Positions 6,113 through 13,990 are shown, numbered from the stretch's first letter. The stretch is 31,705 bases of DNA from Sulfuricella sp. (GCA_019911785.1 JAIOJM010000009.1:1-31705), one strand, 5' to 3'. The notes: generated by a model not told the origin, from the sequence alone. Made by a program: numbers and translations.

Positions 6113-6493
6113 ATGGGACAGAAAGTCGAACGATTCGAAGATTTGATTGCTTGGCAAAAAGCACGGCAGCTCACAGTTGAAATTTACCGTATTACCGTTC
6201 ATGGTGAGTTTGCCAAAGACTTTGGCTTGAAAGACCAGATACGCAGAGCGGCGGTATCTGTGATGTCAAATGTCGCGGAAGGATTTGATCGCGGCTCTCG
6301 GGGAGAATTTCATCAATTCCTCGTTGTTGCAAAAGCATCATGCGCCGAAGTACGCTCTCAGCTCTATGTGGCAAAGGATATTGGATATATTGACCAAGCG
6401 GTTTTTAGCAATTTAAACAGTAGCACCGACGAACTTTCGCGAATTTTAGGCGGCCTGCGCGCCGCCGTTCAAAAACAAAGAGATACCAAATGA
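6113..6493 (+). CDS. Four-helix-bundle protein (23S rRNA IVS-type family)
   Basis: A 126-residue protein starting [13 protein letters not shown] with [19 protein letters not shown] in the middle. Both blocks are diagnostic of the four-helix-bundle family first noticed in 23S rRNA intervening sequences. It forms homopentamers in solved family members; the cellular role is unknown. In many bacteria it sits inside polysaccharide clusters, often near repeats, as here. Its stop overlaps the gmd start (ATGA), so it is part of the operon. Its low similarity to neighbours in codon use suggests independent arrival. Confidence 0.85.
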   Translation: MGQKVERFEDLIAWQKARQLTVEIYRITVHGEFAKDFGLKDQIRRAAVSVMSNVAEGFDRGSRGEFHQFLVVAKASCAEVRSQLYVAKDIGYIDQAVFSNLNSSTDELSRILGGLRAAVQKQRDTK

Positions 6494-7692
6494 CCCACCT
6501 CAGTCCTCAGTCCTCAGTCCTCAGCCCTGAATCTACCCAGTCCTCAGTCCTCAGTCCTCAGCCCTCGGCGCAACCGAAGGTTGCGTTAATCACAGGGATC
6601 ACCGGCCAGGATGGCGCTTACCTGGCCGAATTTCTGTTGAAAAAAGGCTATGAGGTTCATGGTATCAAGCGCCGTACCTCGCTTTTTAATACGGATCGTA
6701 TCGACCACCTCTACCAGGACCCGCATGAGAAAAATCGCCGCTTCGTCCTGCACCATGGTGACATGACCGACTCCAGCAGCCTGATCCGCATCATCCAGCA
6801 AGTGCAGCCGGATGAGATTTACAACCTGGCCGCGCAAAGCCATGTCGCGGTATCGTTCGAAGAGCCCGAATACACCGCCAACTCCGATGCCCTGGGAACG
6901 CTACGCGTGCTGGAGGCAATCCGCATCCTGGGCCTCGAAAAGAAGACCCGCTTTTATCAGGCATCCACCTCAGAACTCTACGGCCTGGTGCAGGAAACCC
7001 CGCAAAAGGAAACCACACCGTTCTATCCCCGCTCGCCCTACGCGGTCGCCAAGCTTTATGCCTACTGGATCACCGTCAACTACCGCGAAGCCTATGGCAT
7101 GTATGCCTGCAATGGCATCCTTTTCAATCACGAATCTCCGGTCCGGGGTGAAACCTTCGTCACCCGCAAGATCACCCGTGCCCTGGCGCGCATCAAACTC
7201 GGGTTGCAGGATGCCCTCTATCTCGGCAATCTGGACGCCAAGCGCGACTGGGGCCACGCCAAGGATTACGTCGAAATGCAGTGGCTCATGCTGCAACAGG
7301 AAAAGCCCGAAGACTTCGTCATCGCCACCGGCGTGCAATACAGCGTGCGCGACTTCGTCAATGCCGCCGCCACGGAGCTGGGCATGAAAATTCGCTGGGA
7401 AGGCAGCGGGGTTGATGAAAAAGGCTATTGGGAAAACCGCGCTGATTTTCACCCCTCACCCCTTACCCCTCACCCATCACCGATTGTCGCCGTCGATCCG
7501 CGCTACTTCCGCCCCACCGAAGTCGAAACCCTGCTCGGCGACCCCACCAAGGCCAAGGAAAAACTCGGCTGGACACCCAAAATTACCTTCGATGAATTAG
7601 TGGCAGAAATGGTGCGCGAAGACCTCAAGGCCGCCGAGCGGGATGAACTGGTCAAGCAACACGGCTATTCGGTTTTGAATTGCCATGAATAA
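6490..7692 (+). CDS. gmd: GDP-mannose 4,6-dehydratase
   Basis: A 400-residue short-chain dehydrogenase that forms GDP-4-keto-6-deoxy-D-mannose. Landmarks are the NAD(P)-binding [21 protein letters not shown], and the catalytic YAVAK. Alignment with well-known Gmd proteins is nearly continuous except for two repeat-encoded insertions: the first ~32 residues (repeated SVLSPQ), and residues ~319-331 ([12 protein letters not shown]), which replace the variable loop before [11 protein letters not shown]. No start codon exists between the N-terminal repeat and the Rossmann motif, so the repeat must be translated. The product feeds Fcl, Rmd and possibly the DegT aminotransferase of this cluster. Confidence 0.95.
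   Translation: MTHLSPQSSVLSPESTQSSVLSPQPSAQPKVALITGITGQDGAYLAEFLLKKGYEVHGIKRRTSLFNTDRIDHLYQDPHEKNRRFVLHHGDMTDSSSLIRIIQQVQPDEIYNLAAQSHVAVSFEEPEYTANSDALGTLRVLEAIRILGLEKKTRFYQASTSELYGLVQETPQKETTPFYPRSPYAVAKLYAYWITVNYREAYGMYACNGILFNHESPVRGETFVTRKITRALARIKLGLQDALYLGNLDAKRDWGHAKDYVEMQWLMLQQEKPEDFVIATGVQYSVRDFVNAAATELGMKIRWEGSGVDEKGYWENRADFHPSPLTPHPSPIVAVDPRYFRPTEVETLLGDPTKAKEKLGWTPKITFDELVAEMVREDLKAAERDELVKQHGYSVLNCHE
6499..6566 (+). repeat. TCAGTCC heptamer repeat forming the N-terminus of Gmd
   Basis: Six or seven near-perfect TCAGTCC units in two blocks separated by CCTGAATCTACCC. In sense orientation the 21-nt period reads S-V-L-S-P-Q-S in every frame without a stop, so it extends the protein without breaking it. 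Confidence 0.85.
7448..7486 (+). repeat. CCCCTCA-type repeat inside gmd
   Basis: Units of CACCCCTCACCCCTTACCCC encode a proline-rich loop ([11 protein letters not shown]) at the place where Gmd proteins carry a variable loop. It is a different repeat family from the TCAGTCC units in the same gene. Confidence 0.7.
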
Positions 7693-8018
7693 CAACATGA
7701 GCGAGACGAAATCGCTTGTGCCGGAAATGGTGGTCCAGCGCATCCACCTTGTGCGCGGGCACAATGTTATGCTGGATGCCGACTTGGCCTTGCTGTACAA
7801 CGTCGAAACCAGATCGCTGGTGCAGGCGGTCAAGCGCAATCCACAACGCTTTCCGTCAGATTTCATGTTCCAACTGACGAATGAGGAATAGGCGGCTTTG
7901 AGATCACAGAATGTGACCTCAAAAGGCCGTGGGGGTCGACGACCAAGCCATCGCAGGTCTGATCGACGCCATACGGCAATTGATCCAGCCCACGCACAAA
8001 CGCTATATAATTGAGCTT
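7685..8018 (+). pseudogene. Broken ORF6N-domain gene
   Basis: The intact frame ends after 68 residues (7685-7891). [30 protein letters not shown] and [10 protein letters not shown] are typical of the ORF6N domain, a phage- and TA-associated DNA-binding domain. In the family the sequence continues EEW-ALRSQ. Here the tryptophan codon is TAG, and reading on gives AALRSQNVTSKGRGG. After that the central part is deleted and the frame shifts: from 7935 another frame reads DDQAIAGLIDAIRQLIQP, the usual C-terminal helix. So there is a nonsense mutation plus an out-of-frame deletion. The start overlaps the gmd stop by 8 nt. Confidence 0.8.
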
Positions 8019-8055
8019 ATAAAATCAAACATTCTTTCCCCTGACTATAAGGAGA
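8006..8055 (+). promoter_or_regulatory. Possible promoter and strong RBS for the DUF433/DUF5615 pair
   Basis: TATAAT at 8006-8011 is a consensus -10; the best upstream partner, TTGATC (7980-7985), is 20 nt away, longer than ideal. AAGGAGA at 8049-8055 is a strong Shine-Dalgarno 6 nt before the ATG at 8062. The pair could thus be expressed independently of the sugar genes, as expected for a TA module. Confidence 0.4.
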
Positions 8056-8061
8056 ACCAAC

Positions 8062-8289
8062 ATGCCAGCCTCAAACAGAATCACCCTTGAGCCCGGTAAA
8101 CGTGGCGGACGCCCCTGCATTCGCCATTTACGTATCAGTGTTTATGATGTCTTGGCAATGTTGTCGAATGGCATGAACGAGAGCGAAATTCTGGAAGACT
8201 TTCCCGAATTGGAATCTGCCGATATCATGGCGTGCTTGGCCTACGCTGCAGACAGGGAGCACAATGTTTTTTCCGTGGCAGTCGAATGA
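8062..8289 (+). CDS. DUF433-domain antitoxin
   Basis: A 75-residue protein with RITLEPGKRGGRPCIRHLRI, then YDVLAMLSNGMNESEIL and FPELESADIMACLAYAA. This is the complete DUF433 fold: a short N-terminal beta part and a helical DNA-binding part. DUF433 proteins are usually encoded directly before DUF5615 PIN-like proteins and act as their antitoxin. The stop overlaps the toxin start by 4 nt (ATGA). It has its own strong ribosome binding site. Confidence 0.85.
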   Translation: MPASNRITLEPGKRGGRPCIRHLRISVYDVLAMLSNGMNESEILEDFPELESADIMACLAYAADREHNVFSVAVE

Positions 8290-8624
8290 AGCTATTGCTG
8301 GACGAAAACCTTTCACGCCGGATCGTGCCCTTTTTACAGCAAGACTATCCAGGCAGCACCCAAGTCGCCCTCATAGACCTTGAAAGCGCAAGTGATAACG
8401 AAGTCTGGGAATACGCCAAAGCAAACGCATTTACCATAGTGACGCGGGATGCCGACTTTGAAGACATGTCTATTGTGAGAGGGCATCCACCACAAATCAT
8501 ATGGCTTAGAACACCGAATCAAACCAAAGCTTCGATTCTAAACATACTGCTTCAGCATAGAGATATCATTGAGCATGCCTTAATTCAAAAAAATCAGGCT
8601 TGTATCGAATTAAGGAAATCGTAA
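8286..8624 (+). CDS. DUF5615 PIN-like toxin
   Basis: 112 residues from the ATG at 8286 (a longer frame from 8232 lies inside the DUF433 gene). [17 protein letters not shown] holds the first acidic residues (D6, E7) and [10 protein letters not shown] the second acidic cluster, the expected metal-binding residues of a PIN-like nuclease. The DUF433/DUF5615 combination is a predicted type II toxin-antitoxin pair. It interrupts the gmd-fcl succession. A fragment of a nearly identical gene lies at 3544-3587, so the same module was once present in, or passed through, the left array. Confidence 0.8.
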   Translation: MKLLLDENLSRRIVPFLQQDYPGSTQVALIDLESASDNEVWEYAKANAFTIVTRDADFEDMSIVRGHPPQIIWLRTPNQTKASILNILLQHRDIIEHALIQKNQACIELRKS

Positions 8625-8628
8625 CTTC

Positions 8629-9627
8629 ATGGATAGGACTGCCAAAATCTACATCGCCGGCCACCGTGGCCTGGTCGGCTCCGCCATCGTCCGCAAACTC
8701 CGTGAAAAGGGTTTCAGTCCTCAGACCTCCGCCCTCAGCCCTGGCCTTATCCTCCGCACCCACGCCGAGCTCGATCTCACAAACCAGCAGGCAGTCCGAG
8801 AATTCTTCGAACAGGAAAAACCCGAATACGTCTTTCTTGCTGCAGCCAAAGTAGGCGGCATCCACGCCAACAACACCTACCCGGCGGAATTCATCCACAG
8901 TAACCTCGTCATCCAGACCAATGTCATTCACGAGGCTCATCGTGCCGGAGTAAAACGCCTGCTGTTCCTGGGCTCAAGCTGCATCTACCCGCGCGACTGC
9001 CCCCAGCCGATGAAGGAAGAATACCTCCTCACCGGCCCGCTGGAACCCACCAACCGTCCCTACGCCGTGGCCAAGATCGCCGGCATTGAAATGTGCTGGA
9101 GCTACAACCGGCAATACGGCACCCAATACCTCGCCGTCATGCCCACCAACCTCTACGGCCCCGGCGACACCTACGACCTCGACAACAGCCACGTAATCCC
9201 CGCGCTGATCCGCAAAATCCATGAAGCCAGCCAGCGTGGCGACAGGGAAGTGATGGTGTGGGGCACCGGCACACCTCGCCGGGAATTTCTTTACAGCGAC
9301 GATATGGCGGACGCCTGCGCCTACCTGATGAACCTGCCGGACGAAGCCTTCAACTCAGTCCTTAGTCCTCAGTCCTCGGCACCGCCTTTAATCAACATCG
9401 GCTGCGGCGAAGACCTCACCATCCGCGAACTGGCGGAAACAGTAAAAAGGGTGGTCGGATTCCAGGGTGAACTGAAATTCGACACCAGCAAACCCGATGG
9501 CACCCCCAGAAAGCTGCTCTCCGTGGAACGCCTCAGCAGCCTTGGCTGGAAAATGAAAACCGGCCTGGAGGCAGGGCTCAAACTGGCCTATGCCGATTTC
9601 CTTAATACCAGCGGTGGCGCGGTATGA
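8629..9627 (+). CDS. fcl: GDP-L-fucose synthase
   Basis: A 332-residue epimerase-reductase turning GDP-4-keto-6-deoxymannose into GDP-L-fucose. [18 protein letters not shown] is the NADP-binding start, LGSSCIYP holds the catalytic serine and YAVAK the Tyr/Lys pair; [11 protein letters not shown] is conserved near the end. Two in-frame insertions derive from the TCAGTCC heptamer: residues ~29-38 ([10 protein letters not shown]) and ~242-251 ([10 protein letters not shown]). Both fall where the E. coli protein has surface loops of variable length, so activity is likely retained. The stop TGA is shared with the ATGAAC of a hepT fragment that abuts it. Confidence 0.95.
   Translation: MDRTAKIYIAGHRGLVGSAIVRKLREKGFSPQTSALSPGLILRTHAELDLTNQQAVREFFEQEKPEYVFLAAAKVGGIHANNTYPAEFIHSNLVIQTNVIHEAHRAGVKRLLFLGSSCIYPRDCPQPMKEEYLLTGPLEPTNRPYAVAKIAGIEMCWSYNRQYGTQYLAVMPTNLYGPGDTYDLDNSHVIPALIRKIHEASQRGDREVMVWGTGTPRREFLYSDDMADACAYLMNLPDEAFNSVLSPQSSAPPLINIGCGEDLTIRELAETVKRVVGFQGELKFDTSKPDGTPRKLLSVERLSSLGWKMKTGLEAGLKLAYADFLNTSGGAV
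8713..8742 (+). repeat. TCAGTCC-derived insertion 1 in fcl
   Basis: TTCAGTCCTCAGACC followed by degenerate units (CTCAGCCCTGG) in sense orientation, in frame with fcl. Confidence 0.75.
9354..9382 (+). repeat. TCAGTCC-derived insertion 2 in fcl
   Basis: ACTCAGTCCTTAGTCC and two further units, in sense orientation and in frame, encoding SVLSPQSS. Confidence 0.8.
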
Positions 9628-9721
9628 ACATGGTATGGCATTCGTTCTCGACTTCATCCGCGACCAGCGTTACCATGCCGTCACCGAATTCCTCTTGCAA
9701 CCCATCAGCCCCGATGACTGA
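9624..9721 (+). pseudogene. hepT 3' fragment
   Basis: From ATGAAC at 9624 the DNA follows the end of the hepT gene (3081-3179), with one missing nucleotide early on. From 9635 the frame reads MAFVLDFIRDQRY to QPISPDD-stop, clearly the HepT C-terminus. The R-X4-H-X-Y motif is missing. It directly abuts the fcl stop. Confidence 0.85.
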
Positions 9722-9724
9722 TCC

Positions 9725-9835
9725 CATGTTCCACCTGCCCCAAGCCCCCAACACCGTCTGGCATCACGCCATCGTCACCCGCGCCCGGCGCGAGCGGATG
9801 AACAGCCACGCGCATGGCGCAACCAATTATGAGCG
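9725..9835 (+). pseudogene. 5' fragment resembling cysC (adenylyl-sulfate kinase), copy 3
   Basis: After GATGACTGATCCC, as at 439, the frame from 9725 reads TVWHHAIVTRARRERMN, as in the copy at 447, and continues with the same non-CysC ATN-x-E-x-S ending. The shared ending shows that both come from one already truncated ancestor. Confidence 0.55.
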
Positions 9836-9941
9836 GAGCAAATTGGAGTCTGTCCCCATTTTCTCTCATTTTCTCCCTCCGCAGTGCTGGCTACAGCTTG
9901 TGGCGTCTGTGATGCGATACCTAGGCGGGCAAAAGTAAGCC
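9836..9941. repeat. Palindrome remnant and leader of asnB
   Basis: AAATTGGAGTCTGTCCCCATTTT (9840-9862) belongs to the GGGGTCTG-type dyads of this locus. The remaining ~80 nt up to the asnB ATG hold no convincing promoter. A weak GGGC/AAAAGTAAG region precedes the start. Confidence 0.5.
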
Positions 9942-11732
9942 ATGTGCGGAATCGCCGGCATCTACGCCTATCGCCCGGAATCACCACCCGTAAACCGGGA
10001 TGAGTTATTGCGCATCCGCGAGCGGATGGTCAGCCGTGGTCCGGATGGAGCCGGTCTTTGGATATCACCAGACAACCGCGTCGGCCTTGCCCATCGCCGA
10101 CTTGCCATCATCGATTTGAGCGAGTCCGGCGCCCAACCCATGCTGGACCCCGAATCCGGCAACCAAATCGTATTCAATGGCGAGATCTACAATCACCGCG
10201 ACCTGCGTGTCGATTTAGAAGCCGCTGGATACCGCTTCCACTCTCATTCCGATACCGAGGTGCTGCTAAAACTTTACGCCGCCCATGGTCAGGACATGCT
10301 GCACAAGCTGCGCGGCATGTACGCCTTCGCCATCTGGGATGCTCGCACTCAGAGTCTTTTCATGGCTCGGGACCCTCTGGGTATTAAGCCCCTCTACTAT
10401 TATGCCGACGACGGCAAGACGCTCCGATTTGCCTCCCAGGTCAAGGCCCTGCTCAAAGGCGGTGCCATCGACACTGCCCCCGAGCCTGCCGGCCATGTGG
10501 GTTTCTTCATCTGGGGCTCGGTGCCCGAGCCCTACACCCTATACAAACATATCCGCGCTTTGCCGGCCGGTCATCGGATGCGTGCGGGTCAAAGCGGCGC
10601 TGGCGCCCCCGCCTGTTTCGACAGCGTGTCAAAACGCCTGGCTATTGCTAGTCAGAATCCTGTGCACGTGTCAGATCAAGAGGCGCTTGCACACATTGCC
10701 GAAGCCACGCGGAGGAGTATCCACGCGCACCTGCTGGCCGATGTGCCGGTTGGGGTGTTCCTTTCCTCTGGGCTCGACTCGGCCATGCTCGCCGCAACTG
10801 TGGCACAGGCGGGAGAGGTAAGTACCATCACCTTGGGGTTCGACGAATACCAAGACACCCTCAACGACGAAGCGCCGCTCGCGGAACAGCTTGCCCGGCA
10901 ATTGGCCGCCAGCCACAGCACCGTTCGTATCACCGCGGCGGATTTTCACGCCGACCGAGCACACCTACTGGATGCCATGGACCAACCCAGCATCGATGGC
11001 GTCAATACCTGGTTCGTGGCCAAGGCGGCAGCATCCAAGGGCGTCAAGGTAGCGCTATCGGGCTTGGGTGGTGATGAACTTTTTGCCTCCTATCCCAGCT
11101 TTGAGCAAGTGCCTCGTATGCACCAGCGGTTGGCCGGGTTTGCCAGGTTACCCGGCCTTGGAAAGGCATTCCGCATTGTTTCAGCGCCCTTTCTGAGGCG
11201 ATTCACTTCACCGAAATACGCGGGCCTGCTGGAATACGGGGGCAGTCTGGGCGGTGCCTACCTGCTTAGGCGGGGGCTTTACATGCCTTGGGAACTCCCG
11301 GAAATCATGGACCCGGACATGGCCCGTGATGGCTGGCATGAACTCAATGCCCTGTCAGCCTTGGCCGGGATTACGGAGGGGATCGAGAATTCACGACTGG
11401 CGGTCTCGGCCCTGGAAATGACGTGTTATATGAGAAACCAGCTGCTGCGCGATGCGGACTGGGCCGGTATGGCTCACTCGCTGGAGATCTGTGTGCCCTT
11501 GGTGGATATTGAACTCATCGCCAAGACGGCCTCCATTTTCGCCGCCGCACCGCATCTTCAAAAGCGCCAAGTCGCCGAAACGGTGGCCAGTCAATTACAA
11601 GCTGAGTTCTTCCAAAGAAGGAAAACTGGGTTTTTCATACCGGTGCGGGATTGGCAGGCCAATAAAACTTTTCCAAATTCCCGTGGACTGCGTGGCTGGG
11701 GACACTTCGTCCATGCTACATTTTTTATTTGA
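9942..11732 (+). CDS. asnB: Glutamine-hydrolysing asparagine synthase-like amidotransferase
   Basis: 596 residues. Cys2 (MCGIAG) is the nucleophile of the class II glutaminase domain (about 2-190, with RGPDG, FNGEIYNH and RDPLGIKPLYY). The synthetase domain carries the ATP-binding PP-loop SSGLDS at 275-280 (usual form SGGLDS). The C-terminus ends RRKTGFFIPVRDW...SRGLRGW, typical of AsnB homologues from polysaccharide clusters. These are thought to amidate a uronic acid or similar carboxyl group of the glycan rather than make free asparagine; that role is inferred from context. The next gene starts 4 nt after its stop. Confidence 0.85.
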   Translation: MCGIAGIYAYRPESPPVNRDELLRIRERMVSRGPDGAGLWISPDNRVGLAHRRLAIIDLSESGAQPMLDPESGNQIVFNGEIYNHRDLRVDLEAAGYRFHSHSDTEVLLKLYAAHGQDMLHKLRGMYAFAIWDARTQSLFMARDPLGIKPLYYYADDGKTLRFASQVKALLKGGAIDTAPEPAGHVGFFIWGSVPEPYTLYKHIRALPAGHRMRAGQSGAGAPACFDSVSKRLAIASQNPVHVSDQEALAHIAEATRRSIHAHLLADVPVGVFLSSGLDSAMLAATVAQAGEVSTITLGFDEYQDTLNDEAPLAEQLARQLAASHSTVRITAADFHADRAHLLDAMDQPSIDGVNTWFVAKAAASKGVKVALSGLGGDELFASYPSFEQVPRMHQRLAGFARLPGLGKAFRIVSAPFLRRFTSPKYAGLLEYGGSLGGAYLLRRGLYMPWELPEIMDPDMARDGWHELNALSALAGITEGIENSRLAVSALEMTCYMRNQLLRDADWAGMAHSLEICVPLVDIELIAKTASIFAAAPHLQKRQVAETVASQLQAEFFQRRKTGFFIPVRDWQANKTFPNSRGLRGWGHFVHATFFI

Positions 11733-11736
11733 AGCA

Positions 11737-12642
11737 ATGATACAGACTGCACTCTTGATTGGTGGCACGGGATTCGTCGGCAGACACATGCAGAAGAATC
11801 TCCAGCCTCGGTATGAGGTCATCGCCACGGGCCGTGAGGCCGACATCCGGGATGACGGACAGATGGACGCGCTGGTCAGATCCACCCGCCCCCAAGTGGT
11901 CGTCAATTTCGCGGCCTTGACCACGGTCCGGGAAACCTTCCAGGACCCTCTCAATACCTATCGCATCGGCTTTCTCGGAACCTTGAGTCTGCTGAATGCA
12001 CTGAAGAAAAATGGATTCACGGGGACGCTGCTAAACATTAGCTCCAGCGAAGTCTATGGGTTTCCTCAACCGGACCAGTTGCCCATAACCGAGGCTACTC
12101 CCTTGCAGCCGATGAGCCCTTACTCCGTCAATAAGATCGCCACCGAAGCCCTTTGCCATCAATGGAGCCAGACAGAAGAGTTCAGAATCGTGACCGCTCG
12201 ACCATTCACCCACATCGGGCCAGGTCAAAGCGACCGGTTCGCCATTTCCAATTTCGGCAAGCAGATTGCGGAGATCGCCTCTGGCATGAGGGAACCTGTC
12301 ATCCGCGTTGGCAACCTGCACGCAACGCGTGATATCACGGATGTGCGGGACGTGGTAAACGCCTATTCCAGCCTGCTAGAAGCTGGCGAAAGCGGTCAGG
12401 TCTACAACATCTGTACAGGCAGCGAGGTCAGCATCCAATCCCTGCTGTATGCATTGATCGAGTTCGCCAAGACCGATATCAAGATCGAGCAGGACCCGTC
12501 GCTGATGAGGAATGTTGAGCAGCTTCGTATTCAAGGTTGCTTTGAGAAACTGCGCAAGCGAACCGGTTGGACTCCTCAAATCTTACTCCAGCAGACCCTC
12601 GCGGACATCTTTTCACACTGGTTACACGAAATGAGACAGTAA
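11737..12642 (+). CDS. rmd: Rmd-like GDP-4-keto-6-deoxy-D-mannose reductase (NAD-dependent epimerase/dehydratase family)
   Basis: 301 residues from the ATG at 11737, 4 nt after asnB; an alternative at 11713 would overlap asnB. LIGGTGFVGRH is the nucleotide-binding motif, SSSEVYG and SPYSVNK (Tyr/Lys) the catalytic parts, and RDITDVRDVVNAY is typical of Rmd-type proteins. Rmd reduces the same intermediate that Fcl uses and gives GDP-D-rhamnose. Other 4-keto-hexose reductases of the family cannot be excluded. Together with gmd it would provide a second deoxyhexose for the glycan. Confidence 0.7.
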   Translation: MIQTALLIGGTGFVGRHMQKNLQPRYEVIATGREADIRDDGQMDALVRSTRPQVVVNFAALTTVRETFQDPLNTYRIGFLGTLSLLNALKKNGFTGTLLNISSSEVYGFPQPDQLPITEATPLQPMSPYSVNKIATEALCHQWSQTEEFRIVTARPFTHIGPGQSDRFAISNFGKQIAEIASGMREPVIRVGNLHATRDITDVRDVVNAYSSLLEAGESGQVYNICTGSEVSIQSLLYALIEFAKTDIKIEQDPSLMRNVEQLRIQGCFEKLRKRTGWTPQILLQQTLADIFSHWLHEMRQ

Positions 12643-12695
12643 GGGCGTTTGACACAACATTGTGCCGAACTGGTATGGATTTTCTTCGTTGTTAA

Positions 12696-12705
12696 CGTTC
12701 ATCAT
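12696..12705 (-). promoter_or_regulatory. Half-site matching the regulator operator, before the C-methyltransferase gene
   Basis: CGTTCATCAT is the exact reverse complement of ATGATGAACG found in the inverted repeat before both EPS-associated regulators. It lies 14 nt upstream of the ATG at 12719, in the 76-nt gap after rmd. The gap also holds TTGACA (12649-12654), but the nearest -10-like TATGGA is 19 nt away. A 10-nt match can arise by chance in 31 kb. Confidence 0.3.
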
Positions 12706-12718
12706 ATAGTGAGGTGAT

Positions 12719-13978
12719 ATGCATCTGATTTATCGAAAAACCTGCAGAATTTGCGGTTCTTCTGCGCTCACTAAGGTCATCGACCTAGGAGACCAGCACC
12801 TTCAAGGCTCATTCATCAAGCCTGGAAAGGAAAACCCACCTCTGCGCAAAATGCCCACCAAACTGGTGCGCTGTGACCCTACCCTCGACGAGCGGGCGTG
12901 CGGTCTTTTGCAAGCAACTGTGTCCGTGCCGCCTGTGATCCTGTATTCAGCCTATTGGTATCGTTCGGGCACCAATCAGACTATGCGTGATCATTTGCGC
13001 GGCATCGCCGATGTTGCGTATAGCTTTATTGGAAACTCCAACGCCCGCGTGCTCGACATTGGTTGCAACGATGGTACGTTGTTGGCCTGTTATCCCAGTT
13101 CTTTCCAGAAATATGGCGTGGACCCGTCCGATATTGCGCAGGAAATTGGCAGTGAGGTCCAAGTCGTGCAGGACACCTTTCCCTCAGCGGAGCTGTCCAC
13201 GCTCATCGGAGACAAGCGCTTTGACATTATCACGTCGATCGCGATGTTTTATGACCTGGAAAACCCGGTTGACTTCGTCAATAGTATCAAGTCGATTTTG
13301 AACGACGAGGGCGTGTGGATCTTCGAAGTATCCTACATGCCGACCATGCTAGAGATGAACTCATACGACACCATATGCCACGAGCACTTGGAGTATTACA
13401 GTTTCTCGGTCATCGAGAATCTCATGCAGCGTTGTGGCATGAAGGTGTTCAAGGTCGATTTCAACAGTATCAACGGCGGCAGCATCCGCTGCTATGTCAC
13501 GCACGCGACGAACTTCAAGTTCAAGAGTCGTGAAAACCAGTTGACCCTCGAGCAGGTTCGTCAACAGGAGTTCGAGCTCGAATTGGACACGGATAAGCCG
13601 TACAAGAACTTTCAGGACCGTATCAATCAACACAAGGAAGAACTTTCGACATTGCTGAAGGGGCTGAAGCGCGACGGCAAGAAGATTCATATCTATGGAG
13701 CATCGACCAAGGGCAATACCATCTTGCAATGGTGCGGCATTGACAACACCGTGATTGATTACGCCGCTGACCGCAATCCCGACAAGGACGGGGCGATCAC
13801 AATCGGCACCAATATCCCGATTATTTCGGAAGAGAAATCACGCGCGATGAAGCCTGATTATTATTTGGTATTGCCTTGGCACTTTAAAGACGAGTTTCTG
13901 GATAGAGAAAAGGCTTTTCTGGATGAGGGTGGAGGGTTCATTTTTCCCTTGCCGACGATCGAAATCATTAAGCGTTGA
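12719..13978 (+). CDS. Sugar C-methyltransferase (TylCIII/NovU-like three-domain family)
   Basis: 419 residues. The N-terminal zinc-binding part starts CRICGSSALTKVIDLG and contains the RCDPT...ACGLLQ pair of cysteines. The central Rossmann methyltransferase has VLDIGCNDGTLL (SAM binding) and HEHLEYYSF. The C-terminal domain with IHIYGASTKGNTILQW is the extra NAD-fold-like part found only in this family. Characterised relatives add a methyl carbon to C-3 of a nucleotide 4-keto-sugar, so a branched 6-deoxy sugar derived from GDP-4-keto-6-deoxymannose is a reasonable guess for the substrate. Confidence 0.8.
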   Translation: MHLIYRKTCRICGSSALTKVIDLGDQHLQGSFIKPGKENPPLRKMPTKLVRCDPTLDERACGLLQATVSVPPVILYSAYWYRSGTNQTMRDHLRGIADVAYSFIGNSNARVLDIGCNDGTLLACYPSSFQKYGVDPSDIAQEIGSEVQVVQDTFPSAELSTLIGDKRFDIITSIAMFYDLENPVDFVNSIKSILNDEGVWIFEVSYMPTMLEMNSYDTICHEHLEYYSFSVIENLMQRCGMKVFKVDFNSINGGSIRCYVTHATNFKFKSRENQLTLEQVRQQEFELELDTDKPYKNFQDRINQHKEELSTLLKGLKRDGKKIHIYGASTKGNTILQWCGIDNTVIDYAADRNPDKDGAITIGTNIPIISEEKSRAMKPDYYLVLPWHFKDEFLDREKAFLDEGGGFIFPLPTIEIIKR

Positions 13979-13990
13979 CTGGAGAAAGGT

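Noticed and set aside
12649..12679. TTGACA...TATGGA as a promoter before the C-methyltransferase gene
   Set aside because: The spacing is 19 nt and the -10 is poor; kept only as a remark in the half-site entry.
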